Part shown: positions 7,894 to 13,727 of the stretch, in pieces
How the letters are laid out: the number at the start of each line of letters is the position of its first letter
How positions within the stretch are numbered: the first letter of the stretch is position 1
From: Clostridia bacterium
GTDB taxonomy: Bacteria; Bacillota_A; Clostridia; Oscillospirales; CAG-272
Reading direction: 5' to 3'
DNA length: 23,939 nt
Assembly: GCA_017467205.1 (NCBI GenBank)
Contig: JAFTSQ010000008.1
Coordinates: 1 to 23,939 of the forward strand
Translations under genes and position numbers: made by a program
Notes under the pieces: generated by a model
What the model was told of the DNA's origin: nothing
Seen by the model: only the letters and a program-made list of their open reading frames with translations
The model's database searches: none

Positions 7894-9354
7894 TTACGCC
7901 TTCAACCTATATACGCGATTCTTATTGCTTCCTTCCGGAACAAGAATGTTTTCAACTACCATCTCACCAAGAATTTCTTTTGCTCTTGTAGGCTTCAAGC
8001 CGAGAAGTTCGGCAATTTCCGCGCTCTTGGCAGAAACATTTTCGGTGAGATAGGAAATAATCGCTTGCTTATGCGCGACGGTTTTTGCCGCCGCTTTTTT
8101 ATCGCCGCTTTTTATCGCCGCTTTTTTATCGCCGCTTTTGCCAATTGCCAACGACAAAGTAATTCTATCGGGTTCAAAGCTCTCCTTAATAACCGGAGCA
8201 GACCAACCTTGCTTTTTCCAAACGCTGAAAATGTTCGGTATACCGCTACCTGCGCGCTCGCCTACGTCGATGAGGTTAAACATCTTGATAAGCGCACTGT
8301 TACGAGGGTCGGAAACGCCGCCACTCTTCGCTGCCTCAACGTCGATACGGAAACCGCCGGGATTGGAGAGCGTGATAACGTCCTTCTTTTTGATGATAAC
8401 AAGACCTTGTCTGCCGTAATAATCGGCATTTATCAAGCAGTTGGCAAGAGCTTCTCTGAGCGCCTTGTGTACGGGTGTATCGTCAATGCGGTCGCCGCCT
8501 TCAAGCTTGAACGGGACTTTAATATCCTGCGTAATCTTGTTGTAAACGCGGAAATAGAAATCGTAGATATTTCCACTCCAATCGCCCGACGAGGATACAA
8601 TGCGGTCTGTCCAACGGGTGTTAGGATCAAACTGCTCTTGATAATCAAGGAAATATGCGGGAAACTCTTTTACAATCTCGTATTCATAGCCGAACATCAA
8701 AAGTCCTGCGGCTGTGGGGTGCATTTTCCCATCGCTTGATCTTCCAACCGCACCGAGCTTGTAAAGGAACTCTACGTCTTCAAGTTCTTCCCATACGTGT
8801 CCGGGGCGGTAGGTTTTCATACGGATACGGTAACGCTTAACGCTATCGTGATCAAAGGCATCAAGCTCCATATTTTCAAGAACGAGCATATCCTGCGTTT
8901 TAATTGCAGCATCACGCATCATTGCTTGGACTTCTTCCTTGGTACACTTGTAGTCACCCTCACCATTTCGGCGATAGCTACCCAAAAGAGGATTGCCGTC
9001 AATATACACAGGCTTATCGCTACGCTGTGCACGAGGTACACGGATAGCTACAATGCGCTTTCCATCGATGTCCTCAATGGTTACGTCCTTATCGGAGAGA
9101 ATATTGGCGCTGACCTTGTTCGCATTATTGACAATGTCCCAAAAGTCTTTTATCAGCTTTTCGGGATCGGGTAGTCGGGCGGGGTGCAAGGACTTGTCCG
9201 CGTGTTCCTCAACACCGAGCAAAATAATACCTCCGAGAGTGTTGGCGAACGCAGAATAGGTTTCCCAAATGCTACGGGGCAGACCGCCGACCGCCTTTTT
9301 CGCTTCAATGCGATTATTTTCTTTATATTTTTCTATGTTGGTAAAATCAATCAT
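7894..9354 (-). CDS. AlbA_2 (Schlafen-type) domain protein with RecG-like ATP-binding region and winged helix
   Basis: 486 residues. The N-terminus carries the AlbA_2/divergent-AAA domain (RIEAKKAVGGLPRSIWETYS at 15-34, then ANTLGGIILLGVEE). The middle has the HATPase_c_4 type region seen in COG2865 proteins: HKALREALANCLINADYYG and DVGERAGSGIPNIF. A Lys-rich linker with two 9-residue repeats (KSGDKKAAI, KSGDKKAAA, residues 406-423) leads to a winged-helix-like C-terminus (IAELLGLKPTRAKEILGEM). Relatives are usually annotated as transcriptional regulators or ATP-binding proteins, and some sit near defence genes; the function here is unproven. The ATG at 9354 has a GGAGG upstream. It is 15 nt downstream of a small Xre-type gene and shares its promoter. 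Confidence 0.85.
   Translation of the reverse strand: MIDFTNIEKYKENNRIEAKKAVGGLPRSIWETYSAFANTLGGIILLGVEEHADKSLHPARLPDPEKLIKDFWDIVNNANKVSANILSDKDVTIEDIDGKRIVAIRVPRAQRSDKPVYIDGNPLLGSYRRNGEGDYKCTKEEVQAMMRDAAIKTQDMLVLENMELDAFDHDSVKRYRIRMKTYRPGHVWEELEDVEFLYKLGAVGRSSDGKMHPTAAGLLMFGYEYEIVKEFPAYFLDYQEQFDPNTRWTDRIVSSSGDWSGNIYDFYFRVYNKITQDIKVPFKLEGGDRIDDTPVHKALREALANCLINADYYGRQGLVIIKKKDVITLSNPGGFRIDVEAAKSGGVSDPRNSALIKMFNLIDVGERAGSGIPNIFSVWKKQGWSAPVIKESFEPDRITLSLAIGKSGDKKAAIKSGDKKAAAKTVAHKQAIISYLTENVSAKSAEIAELLGLKPTRAKEILGEMVVENILVPEGSNKNRVYRLKA
8090..8139. repeat. 13/14-bp tandem repeat inside the AlbA_2 gene
   Basis: Units GCCGCTTTTTTATC (14), GCCGCTTTTTATC (13) and GCCGCTTTTTTATC (14) are followed by a partial fourth unit. 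They encode the linker repeat. Units differ by one T in the homopolymer. Neither 13 nor 14 is a multiple of three, so loss or gain of one unit, or a one-base slip in the T run, would shift the frame before the winged helix. Confidence 0.85.
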
Positions 9355-9369
9355 CTTATGACCTCCATA

Positions 9370-9585
9370 TTATGCATTCTCATTGGGAACGATCTCAACA
9401 ATATCCCCAATCTTGCAGTTCAGAGCCACGCATATTTTCACGAGAACGTCGGTTGTCACAACAGTGCCTTCTTTACCCATTTTCGTAATGGTAGCAAGGC
9501 TAAGTCCCGCACGTTCCGCGAGCTCTTTTTTCTTCATATTACGGTCAATCAGAAGTTTGAACAAGGGTTTATAACTTGCAGCCAT
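9370..9585 (-). CDS. Small Xre/Cro-type DNA-binding protein
   Basis: 71 residues, a single helix-turn-helix domain of the HTH_26 (YozG-like) kind. KKELAERAGLSLATITKMGK is the HTH, followed by VTTDVLVKICVALNCKIGDI, the typical tail of this family. The ATG at 9585 follows GAGGTGA. It is the first gene of a two-gene operon with the AlbA_2 protein. The promoter and a direct repeat of ATGTAAT (9602-9608 and 9610-9616 on the opposite strand) lie just upstream, so autoregulation is plausible but inferred. Confidence 0.85.
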   Translation of the reverse strand: MAASYKPLFKLLIDRNMKKKELAERAGLSLATITKMGKEGTVVTTDVLVKICVALNCKIGDIVEIVPNENA

Positions 9586-9621
9586 AAGTCACCTCAAAAA
9601 AATTACATCATTACATTTTAT

Positions 9622-9650
9622 ATTATACCACGCAACCCGCCGAAAATCAA
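9622..9650 (-). promoter_or_regulatory. Promoter of the Xre/AlbA_2 operon
   Basis: Minus strand TTGATT (9650-9645), 17 bp, TATAAT (9627-9622). It lies about 37 nt before the ATG of the HTH gene. Confidence 0.8.
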
Positions 9651-9728
9651 CACGCAAATCAAAATATTCGTGCGATAATAGGAATTTATAGCCGAAATCA
9701 GTGATTGACACTCTAACGAAATTAATAT

Positions 9729-9862
9729 TAGAGGAATTAAAAACGCGTTTCGGATATCAAAAGAGCCGCCCTTTGCGCAAGGGACGGCTATTTTGATATT
9801 TTTGCCTTTAATTTAGAGATATGAGCGGTAAAAGCCTGTTTAGCAGCACCGCGCAGACCACG
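9729..9862. repeat. Direct repeat, copy 1 (duplicated 3' end of the Gx gene plus terminator)
   Basis: 134 bp that align with 10340-10475 with about five substitutions and a 2-nt indel in an A run. Copy 1 contains the last 55 coding bases of the Gx gene, its stop codon and the terminator hairpin (about 9754-9799). The hairpin stem is weakened here by a mismatch (GGCTATTTT instead of GGCTCTTTT). It ends 7 nt from the stop codon of the small Cys-rich gene. Confidence 0.95.
9808..9862 (-). pseudogene. 3' remnant of a second Gx gene
   Basis: On the minus strand this fragment still encodes the C-terminal residues ending LLNRLLPLISLN and a TAA, the same as the intact Gx gene at 10421. It has no start, ribosome binding site or upstream body. 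It is a duplication remnant and not a gene. Confidence 0.85.
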
Positions 9863-9869
9863 GCTATTA

Positions 9870-10070
9870 TCAAATATAGCTCTCGTTATCGTCTGTATTT
9901 TCTTCATCGCTTTCTACATCATACTCCGGAAAGCACAGCAAATAATAGTCACATTCATCGCAACAGCACTCAAAGCCCTGATCTCCGTTGCCAAGGCAAG
10001 CGTCAGGCTCGCCCGGCGTGAGCTCTACACCGGTAGCATCTATAACCTTTTTGGGAATTTTCTTGCTCAT
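9870..10070 (-). CDS. Small acidic six-cysteine protein
   Basis: 66 residues from an ATG at 10070 preceded by AGGAGG. A longer frame reaching 10148 has no ribosome binding site and would run through the terminator hairpin. The six cysteines (25, 35, 36, 37, 40, 46) form C-x9-CCC-x2-C-x5-C (core FECCCDECDYYLLCFPEYD), followed by a very acidic tail. There is no signal peptide or membrane segment. The pattern suggests a small metal- or cluster-binding protein, or a reducing-environment scaffold, but I do not recognise a characterised family. The only promoter seen upstream is that of the structured RNA at 10091-10299, so expression may depend on reading through its terminator. Confidence 0.7.
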   Translation of the reverse strand: MSKKIPKKVIDATGVELTPGEPDACLGNGDQGFECCCDECDYYLLCFPEYDVESDEENTDDNESYI

Positions 10071-10090
10071 ACATCCTCCTATCAGTATAC

Positions 10091-10119
10091 AAAAAGTGCG
10101 GCAACCGAAGTCACCGCAC
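10091..10119 (-). terminator. Intrinsic terminator of the structured RNA
   Basis: On the minus strand GTGCGG (10119-10114) pairs with CCGCAC (10101-10096), with partial extension around a TTCG-containing loop, and is followed at once by five T (10095-10091). It lies only about 8 nt before the AGGAGG of the Cys-rich gene, so it can act either as a 3' end or as an attenuator. Confidence 0.8.
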
Positions 10120-10299
10120 CGAAAAACGCCGACTCCAATTGTCGCCAAACAATCTCTTCATAGCATAGGTTCACTATACAATCAAGCAGGAGCAGCGTTT
10201 TTACCAAAACGAGTTTGCTTAATTGTATAGCGAAAAAAGCTATAGTTATTCCTTAACAAAGAAAAGACCTATAACTATGAATATTAAGATTGTTTGGCG
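10091..10299 (-). ncRNA. Highly structured small RNA, 6S-like rod (candidate)
   Basis: The predicted first nucleotides pair with a segment about 145 nt downstream: CGCCAAACAATCT (10299-10287) with AGATTGTTTGGCG (10155-10143), a perfect 13-bp closing stem. The rod continues with TTCATAG/CTATGAA (10281-10275 with 10163-10157) and ATAGG/CCTAT (10272-10268 with 10169-10165). It then opens into an asymmetric bubble of 37 nt against 4 nt. A 15-bp distal stem follows (CTATACAATTAAGCA, 10230-10216, with 10188-10174, one G-U pair). A consensus promoter lies exactly at the 5' edge and an intrinsic terminator at the 3' edge. This closing stem / central bubble / distal stem plan is that of 6S RNA, which binds housekeeping RNA polymerase. 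An alternative hairpin, ATAGTTAT with ATAACTAT inside the bubble strand, would instead make a three-way junction. A MITE or an attenuator leader for the Cys-rich gene is the other reading. Confidence 0.6.
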
Positions 10300-10304
10300 C
10301 AATT

Positions 10305-10333
10305 ATTATATCATATCTTTTGAGGTTTGTAAA
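10305..10333 (-). promoter_or_regulatory. Promoter of the structured RNA
   Basis: Minus strand TTTACA (10333-10328), 17 bp, TATAAT (10310-10305). Transcription would start near 10298, within a base or two of the first paired base of the closing stem. Confidence 0.85.
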
Positions 10334-10339
10334 GATATT

Positions 10340-10475
10340 TAGAGGAATTAAAAAAACGCGTTTTGGATATCAAAAGAGCCGCCCTTTGCGCAAAGGACGG
10401 CTCTTTTGATATTTTTGCCTTTAATTTAGAGATATGAGCGGTAAAAGCCTGTTTAGCAGCACCGCACAGACCACG
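10340..10475. repeat. Direct repeat, copy 2 (native 3' end of the Gx gene plus terminator)
   Basis: Partner of 9729-9862. This copy is the native one, because its coding part is continuous with the complete Gx gene and its terminator stem is intact. Confidence 0.95.
10367..10412. terminator. Terminator at the end of the rnf-NusG_II-Gx transcription unit
   Basis: A 15-bp stem of ATATCAAAAGAGCCG (10367-10381) with CGGCTCTTTTGATAT (10398-10412) closes an inner CCTTT/AAAGG stem. It lies 8 nt past the Gx stop codon. T-rich sequence flanks both sides, so it can work in either direction. Confidence 0.75.
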
Positions 10476-10939
10476 CCGACTGCCGCGCCGGCAGCTACGC
10501 CCGACACCGCGAGGAGCGGAAGATAGACGAAAACCTCTGTGCCGCCGATGACTACCGAGGCGGCAATTATCTGACCGAGATTGTGGAAAACTCCGCCGCC
10601 GATACTCACGCCGATTATCGAAAAGCACGGCACTTTGGAGAGCGCCGCCATCACGGCGATACTCAAAAGCGAGCCCAAAAGGCTGTAAAACAGACTGACG
10701 GGCGAGCCGAAGAGAAGCGAGGTGAGCGCCACTCGCAACAGACTCACGAGAAGCGCCTCCGGAACACCGAAGGAGAACATCACCGCAAGCGTTACTATGT
10801 TGGCAAGACCTATCTTAACGCCGGGAAGCGGCAAAAATGCAGGCAAAAGGCTCTCAATATACGAGAGTATCATTGCGGCGCTGACGAAAAGCGACAGTAC
10901 TACTATTTTTTTAGTGTTCACGCCCGCTTTGCCTCGCAT
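10421..10939 (-). CDS. Gx transporter family / heptaprenyl diphosphate synthase component I-like membrane protein
   Basis: 172 residues, hydrophobic throughout, with about five membrane helices. The segments LPLPGVKIGLANIVTLAVMF (37-56) and SIIGVSIGGGVFHNLGQIIA (107-126) are the signature of COG4769 (Hpre_diP_synt_I). The name comes from a Bacillus annotation, but the small membrane members found beside rnf genes are now usually called Gx transporters and resemble ECF-type S proteins; the true role is unclear. The ATG at 10939 follows AAGGGGG. It lies 36 nt after the NusG_II gene and is probably the last gene of the rnf operon. Its 3' end is duplicated at 9808-9862. Confidence 0.85.
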   Translation of the reverse strand: MRGKAGVNTKKIVVLSLFVSAAMILSYIESLLPAFLPLPGVKIGLANIVTLAVMFSFGVPEALLVSLLRVALTSLLFGSPVSLFYSLLGSLLSIAVMAALSKVPCFSIIGVSIGGGVFHNLGQIIAASVVIGGTEVFVYLPLLAVSGVAAGAAVGVVCAVLLNRLLPLISLN

Positions 10940-10975
10940 AGCATATCCCCCTTCCCTGTTTTTGTTTTCGTTCTC

Positions 10976-11377
10976 TTATTTGAGCGTTATATCAACGTCG
11001 CTCTCCTCTGCCACCACGGTTATTGACACGCGATTCGGCAGGCAAACTATTGACTCGCCGCTATGCGATATCCTGCCGGAGCGAACACAGCTCTTATCGG
11101 AGCAGCTTGAGTGGCTAACGAACGCCTCGCCGTCCTTTACAGTAAGCGTCAGCTCGCCGTCAAGAATCGGATATTCGCCGTCAAGGATGAGCGAGTAGGT
11201 CGCGACGGGCTCGGAATTTATGCTGACGGTGACGAGCGCGCCCTCGTCACGATTAAATCTCATAATGAGAAAAACCGAAAGAGAGATAAGCACCAAAAGA
11301 GCCGCCAAAATAACGTCAGCAGCCGTCGGCTTTATCGAAAAACTACGCACGGGGGTTGCCGTTGCTTCTTTTTTCAT
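10976..11377 (-). CDS. NusG domain II-containing, membrane-anchored protein
   Basis: 133 residues. A membrane helix (ADVILAALLVLISLSVFLIM, about 20-39) near the N-terminus puts the remaining domain outside the cell. The external domain has the NusG_II signature with three cysteines, SSCSDKSCVRSG followed by SGESIVCLPNRV. This is not the transcription factor NusG; the domain is shared by small exported proteins that co-occur with rnf and flavin-transfer genes. The ATG at 11377 has GGGAGGTGAG upstream. It is separated from rnfB by about 170 nt that carries a hairpin, and is followed by the Gx gene. Confidence 0.85.
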   Translation of the reverse strand: MKKEATATPVRSFSIKPTAADVILAALLVLISLSVFLIMRFNRDEGALVTVSINSEPVATYSLILDGEYPILDGELTLTVKDGEAFVSHSSCSDKSCVRSGRISHSGESIVCLPNRVSITVVAEESDVDITLK

Positions 11378-11408
11378 CGTGTTTATCTCACCTCCCGGGT
11401 TAAAAGTC

Positions 11409-11443
11409 GAGGGTAGCTCGGGACTAAAAACCGAGCTGCCCTC
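11409..11443 (-). terminator. Hairpin between rnfB and the NusG_II gene
   Basis: A 13-bp stem of GAGGGTAGCTCGG (11409-11421) with CCGAGCTGCCCTC (11431-11443), with one wobble pair, is followed on the minus strand by GACTTTTAACC. The T run is short, so it may be a partial terminator or a processing/stability hairpin that lowers expression of the last two genes. No gene is seen in the rest of 11378-11546. Confidence 0.5.
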
Positions 11444-11546
11444 AAATTGCGTTACGGAATAGGGGGATTTTGAGCGAAAACTCGTGTTCTTCCAACCGTG
11501 AGCTCTCGCTTGCGATGTATGTTTCGCCCAAATGCACCGTTCCGAA

Positions 11547-12359
11547 TTAAAAGTGTGCGCCGCAGATAAAGTTACCGTCGTGAATACAACCGACAGGGCA
11601 AGCCTTCTTGCATTCGCCGCAGCCGATGCACTTTTCGTGGTTTATCACCGCAAGATTGTCTATTACCTCAATAGCCGAGGTAGGACAAACCTTCTGGCAC
11701 TTACCGCAGCCGATACAGCCGTTAGAGCATACCTTGCGGACGAGCGCGCCCTTGTTTTTGTTAGAGCACTTCACCACCGTGGTGGTAACGTCCGGCACGA
11801 TATGTATTATACCGTTCGGACACTCTCTTGCGCAGATTCCGCAGCCGATACACTTTCTTTGGTCGATGTGCGCCACGCCGTCGGTAATGCAGATAGCACC
11901 CTGCGGACAGACGGCAACGCAGTCGCCGTAGCCGAGGCAGGCAAAGGTGCAGAACCTATCGCCCTGATAGCTCATATTTGCCGCCTTACAGGTCTTCGGG
12001 CCGCTGTATTCGTACTTGCGCTCCTCAGGTAGACACGAGCCCTTGCAGGCAACGTAGGCTACCTTTTCTATAACGTCCTCTGCCTCGACGCCGAGGATTT
12101 CGGCAATCTCACGAGCCGCCTTATCTCCGCCGGGGGCGCAGAGGTTAGTCTTTGTTGCACTGCCCTCCGAGAGAGCCTTGGCATATCCGTCACATCCCGA
12201 ATATCCGCATCCGCCGCAGTTTGCACCCGGCAGACATTCGCGGATAGCGAGAGCCTTTTCGTCCTCCTTTACCGAGAAGAAGACCGCCGCGAGCGTCAAA
12301 AGCGTCGCGCACAGAACTCCAATGGCAAGAAGAATCAGTATGGGAATAAGAACTTCCAT
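11547..12359 (-). CDS. rnfB: Rnf complex subunit B (polyferredoxin)
   Basis: 270 residues. One N-terminal membrane helix (5-29) anchors a cytoplasmic iron-sulfur protein that receives electrons from reduced ferredoxin. The domain after the helix has the four-cysteine motif C48-x2-C51-x4-C56-x17-C74 ([11 protein letters not shown]). Further cluster motifs are [16 protein letters not shown] (137-152), [12 protein letters not shown] (170-181), [16 protein letters not shown] (211-226) and [12 protein letters not shown] (244-255), giving at least five [4Fe-4S] sites. This is more than the two or so ferredoxin motifs of proteobacterial RnfB and fits clostridial and acetogen forms. It is the last core gene of the rnfCDGEAB order, 30 nt after rnfA. 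Its AAGGA site is rather far (about 15 nt) from the ATG. Confidence 0.95.
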   Translation of the reverse strand: MEVLIPILILLAIGVLCATLLTLAAVFFSVKEDEKALAIRECLPGANCGGCGYSGCDGYAKALSEGSATKTNLCAPGGDKAAREIAEILGVEAEDVIEKVAYVACKGSCLPEERKYEYSGPKTCKAANMSYQGDRFCTFACLGYGDCVAVCPQGAICITDGVAHIDQRKCIGCGICARECPNGIIHIVPDVTTTVVKCSNKNKGALVRKVCSNGCIGCGKCQKVCPTSAIEVIDNLAVINHEKCIGCGECKKACPVGCIHDGNFICGAHF

Positions 12360-12389
12360 AAAGAATATTGACCGTTCCTTTCTTTGAAA

Positions 12390-12980
12390 TTACGCCAGAA
12401 GATTCTCGACGATACCGCTGAAGCCGTAGAAGGAAAGCGCAACCACGCTTGCGGCAGCGAGAGTCACCGGTAGGCCCTTGAAGGCTTCGGGAGCGGGGCA
12501 ATTCTCAATGCGCGAGCGAACACCCGCGAAGAGTATCATTGCAAAAAGGAAGCCAAGGCCGACTCCGAGAGAGGAGCAGATGGACTCTACGAAATTGAAG
12601 CCGTCGGTTACGTTATTGAGCGTAACGCCGAGGACTGCACAGTTGGTCGTAATAAGAGGAAGATACACGCCGAGCGCCTTGTGGAGCGGGGGCAGGAACT
12701 TCTTGAGAACTATCTCAACAAACTGAACGAGGGCGGCTATTATGAGAATGAAGACGATAATCTGCATATAGCCGAGCCCGAGCGTGTCAAGCACGTAGGT
12801 CTGGATAGGATAGGTGACCGCGGTGGCAACCAGCATAACGAAGGTTACCGCAACGCCCATACCGAACGCCTGATTGAACTTTTTTGAAACGCCGAGGAAG
12901 GGGCAGATACCGAGGAACTTCTGAAGGACGTAGTTATTGGCGAAAACGCCTGCCATTATGATAAGTAAAAGCTCTTTCAT
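12390..12980 (-). CDS. rnfA: Rnf complex subunit A (membrane subunit)
   Basis: 196 residues with about six membrane helices. It is homologous to and inverted relative to RnfE, and together they form the membrane core that carries electrons across the membrane. The two cysteines expected to hold half of the membrane-buried [2Fe-2S] centre are present: Cys26 in FLGICPFLG and Cys114 in TTNCAVLG. The length is close to E. coli RsxA (193). The ATG at 12980 has GGAGG upstream. The gene lies 3 nt after the rnfE stop. Confidence 0.95.
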   Translation of the reverse strand: MKELLLIIMAGVFANNYVLQKFLGICPFLGVSKKFNQAFGMGVAVTFVMLVATAVTYPIQTYVLDTLGLGYMQIIVFILIIAALVQFVEIVLKKFLPPLHKALGVYLPLITTNCAVLGVTLNNVTDGFNFVESICSSLGVGLGFLFAMILFAGVRSRIENCPAPEAFKGLPVTLAAASVVALSFYGFSGIVENLLA

Positions 12981-12983
12981 AAA

Positions 12984-13727
12984 TTACTTTTCCTCCTTTG
13001 CGCTATCGGTTGCCGTCAGCTCGGCAAGCTCGCTGCAGGACGCCTTGCCGCAGAGGGCGGCGGAGGGACAACCTGCACAGCTGAACTCCTTCTGACGCTT
13101 GCCACCCTTTTTGCCGAGCTTGGAAACTGCGGCGATAAGGCAGCCGAAGACGAGGAAGCCGCCGGGCGACTGAACGAAAATAGGAACGGTAAAGTTGTAT
13201 ATTTCCTCACCAAGCTCGTTTCTGCCTATCATAAAGGGGAGCTCAAAGCCCGCAAAGCTACCCGCGCCAATAACCTCGCGCACGGTTGCCATTGCCAAAA
13301 GAGCCAAGAGGAAGCCAAGACCCATACCCGCACCGTCGAGTGCCGAGTCGATAACGCCGTTCTTTCTTGCGAACATCTCGGCTCTGCCGAGAATGATGCA
13401 GTTAACGACGATAAGCGCTAAGAAGACGCCCATCATATCGAAAAGGTCGGGAAGGTACGCCTGCATTATCATCGAAACGACGGTAACGAAGCCGGCAATA
13501 ACGACGATGTAGCAGGGGATACGAACTGTGTCGGGAATAATATTACGAAGGGCGGAGATTGCGGCGTTCGAGCAGATAAGAACTATCGTTGCCGCAATGC
13601 CCATACTGACGGCGTTTATAACGCTACCAGTCTGCGCCAAGGTAGGACAAGTTCCGAGAACGAGGACGAGAACGGGGTTCTCTATTATCAAACCCTTGAG
13701 AAATATCGCAAGCTTGCTGTTTTTCAT
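12984..13727 (-). CDS. rnfE: Rnf complex subunit E with C-terminal cysteine tail
   Basis: 247 residues. The six-helix membrane part (about 1-205) matches RnfE, with Cys27 in LGTCPTLA and Cys110 in VVNCIILG as the partner ligands of the buried [2Fe-2S] site shared with RnfA. After the last helix a basic linker (KLGKKGGKRQKEF) leads to a cysteine motif, C217-x2-C220-x5-C226-x4-C231, then an acidic end. This tail is absent from E. coli RsxE and could bind an extra metal or cluster. The ATG overlaps the rnfG stop (ATGA), with AGGAGG upstream. Confidence 0.93.
   Translation of the reverse strand: MKNSKLAIFLKGLIIENPVLVLVLGTCPTLAQTGSVINAVSMGIAATIVLICSNAAISALRNIIPDTVRIPCYIVVIAGFVTVVSMIMQAYLPDLFDMMGVFLALIVVNCIILGRAEMFARKNGVIDSALDGAGMGLGFLLALLAMATVREVIGAGSFAGFELPFMIGRNELGEEIYNFTVPIFVQSPGGFLVFGCLIAAVSKLGKKGGKRQKEFSCAGCPSAALCGKASCSELAELTATDSAKEEK

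Noticed and set aside
9700..9735. Plus-strand TTGACA promoter near 9715
   Set aside because: No TATAAT-like box at 16-18 bp and no gene downstream on that strand.
10071..10148. Upstream extension of the small Cys-rich protein (26 extra residues)
   Set aside because: It would be translated from the terminator hairpin and 3' part of the structured RNA and has no ribosome binding site, whereas the ATG at 10070 has AGGAGG.
10139..10307. Reading the 10139-10307 inverted repeat as an insertion element with terminal repeats
   Set aside because: Not excluded, but the exact fit of a promoter and terminator to its edges, and no second copy in the window, favour an RNA gene.
10071..10310. Known riboswitch or T-box leader
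   Set aside because: No T-box sequence (TGGNACCGCG type) and no recognisable cobalamin, TPP, FMN, SAM or lysine riboswitch core was seen.
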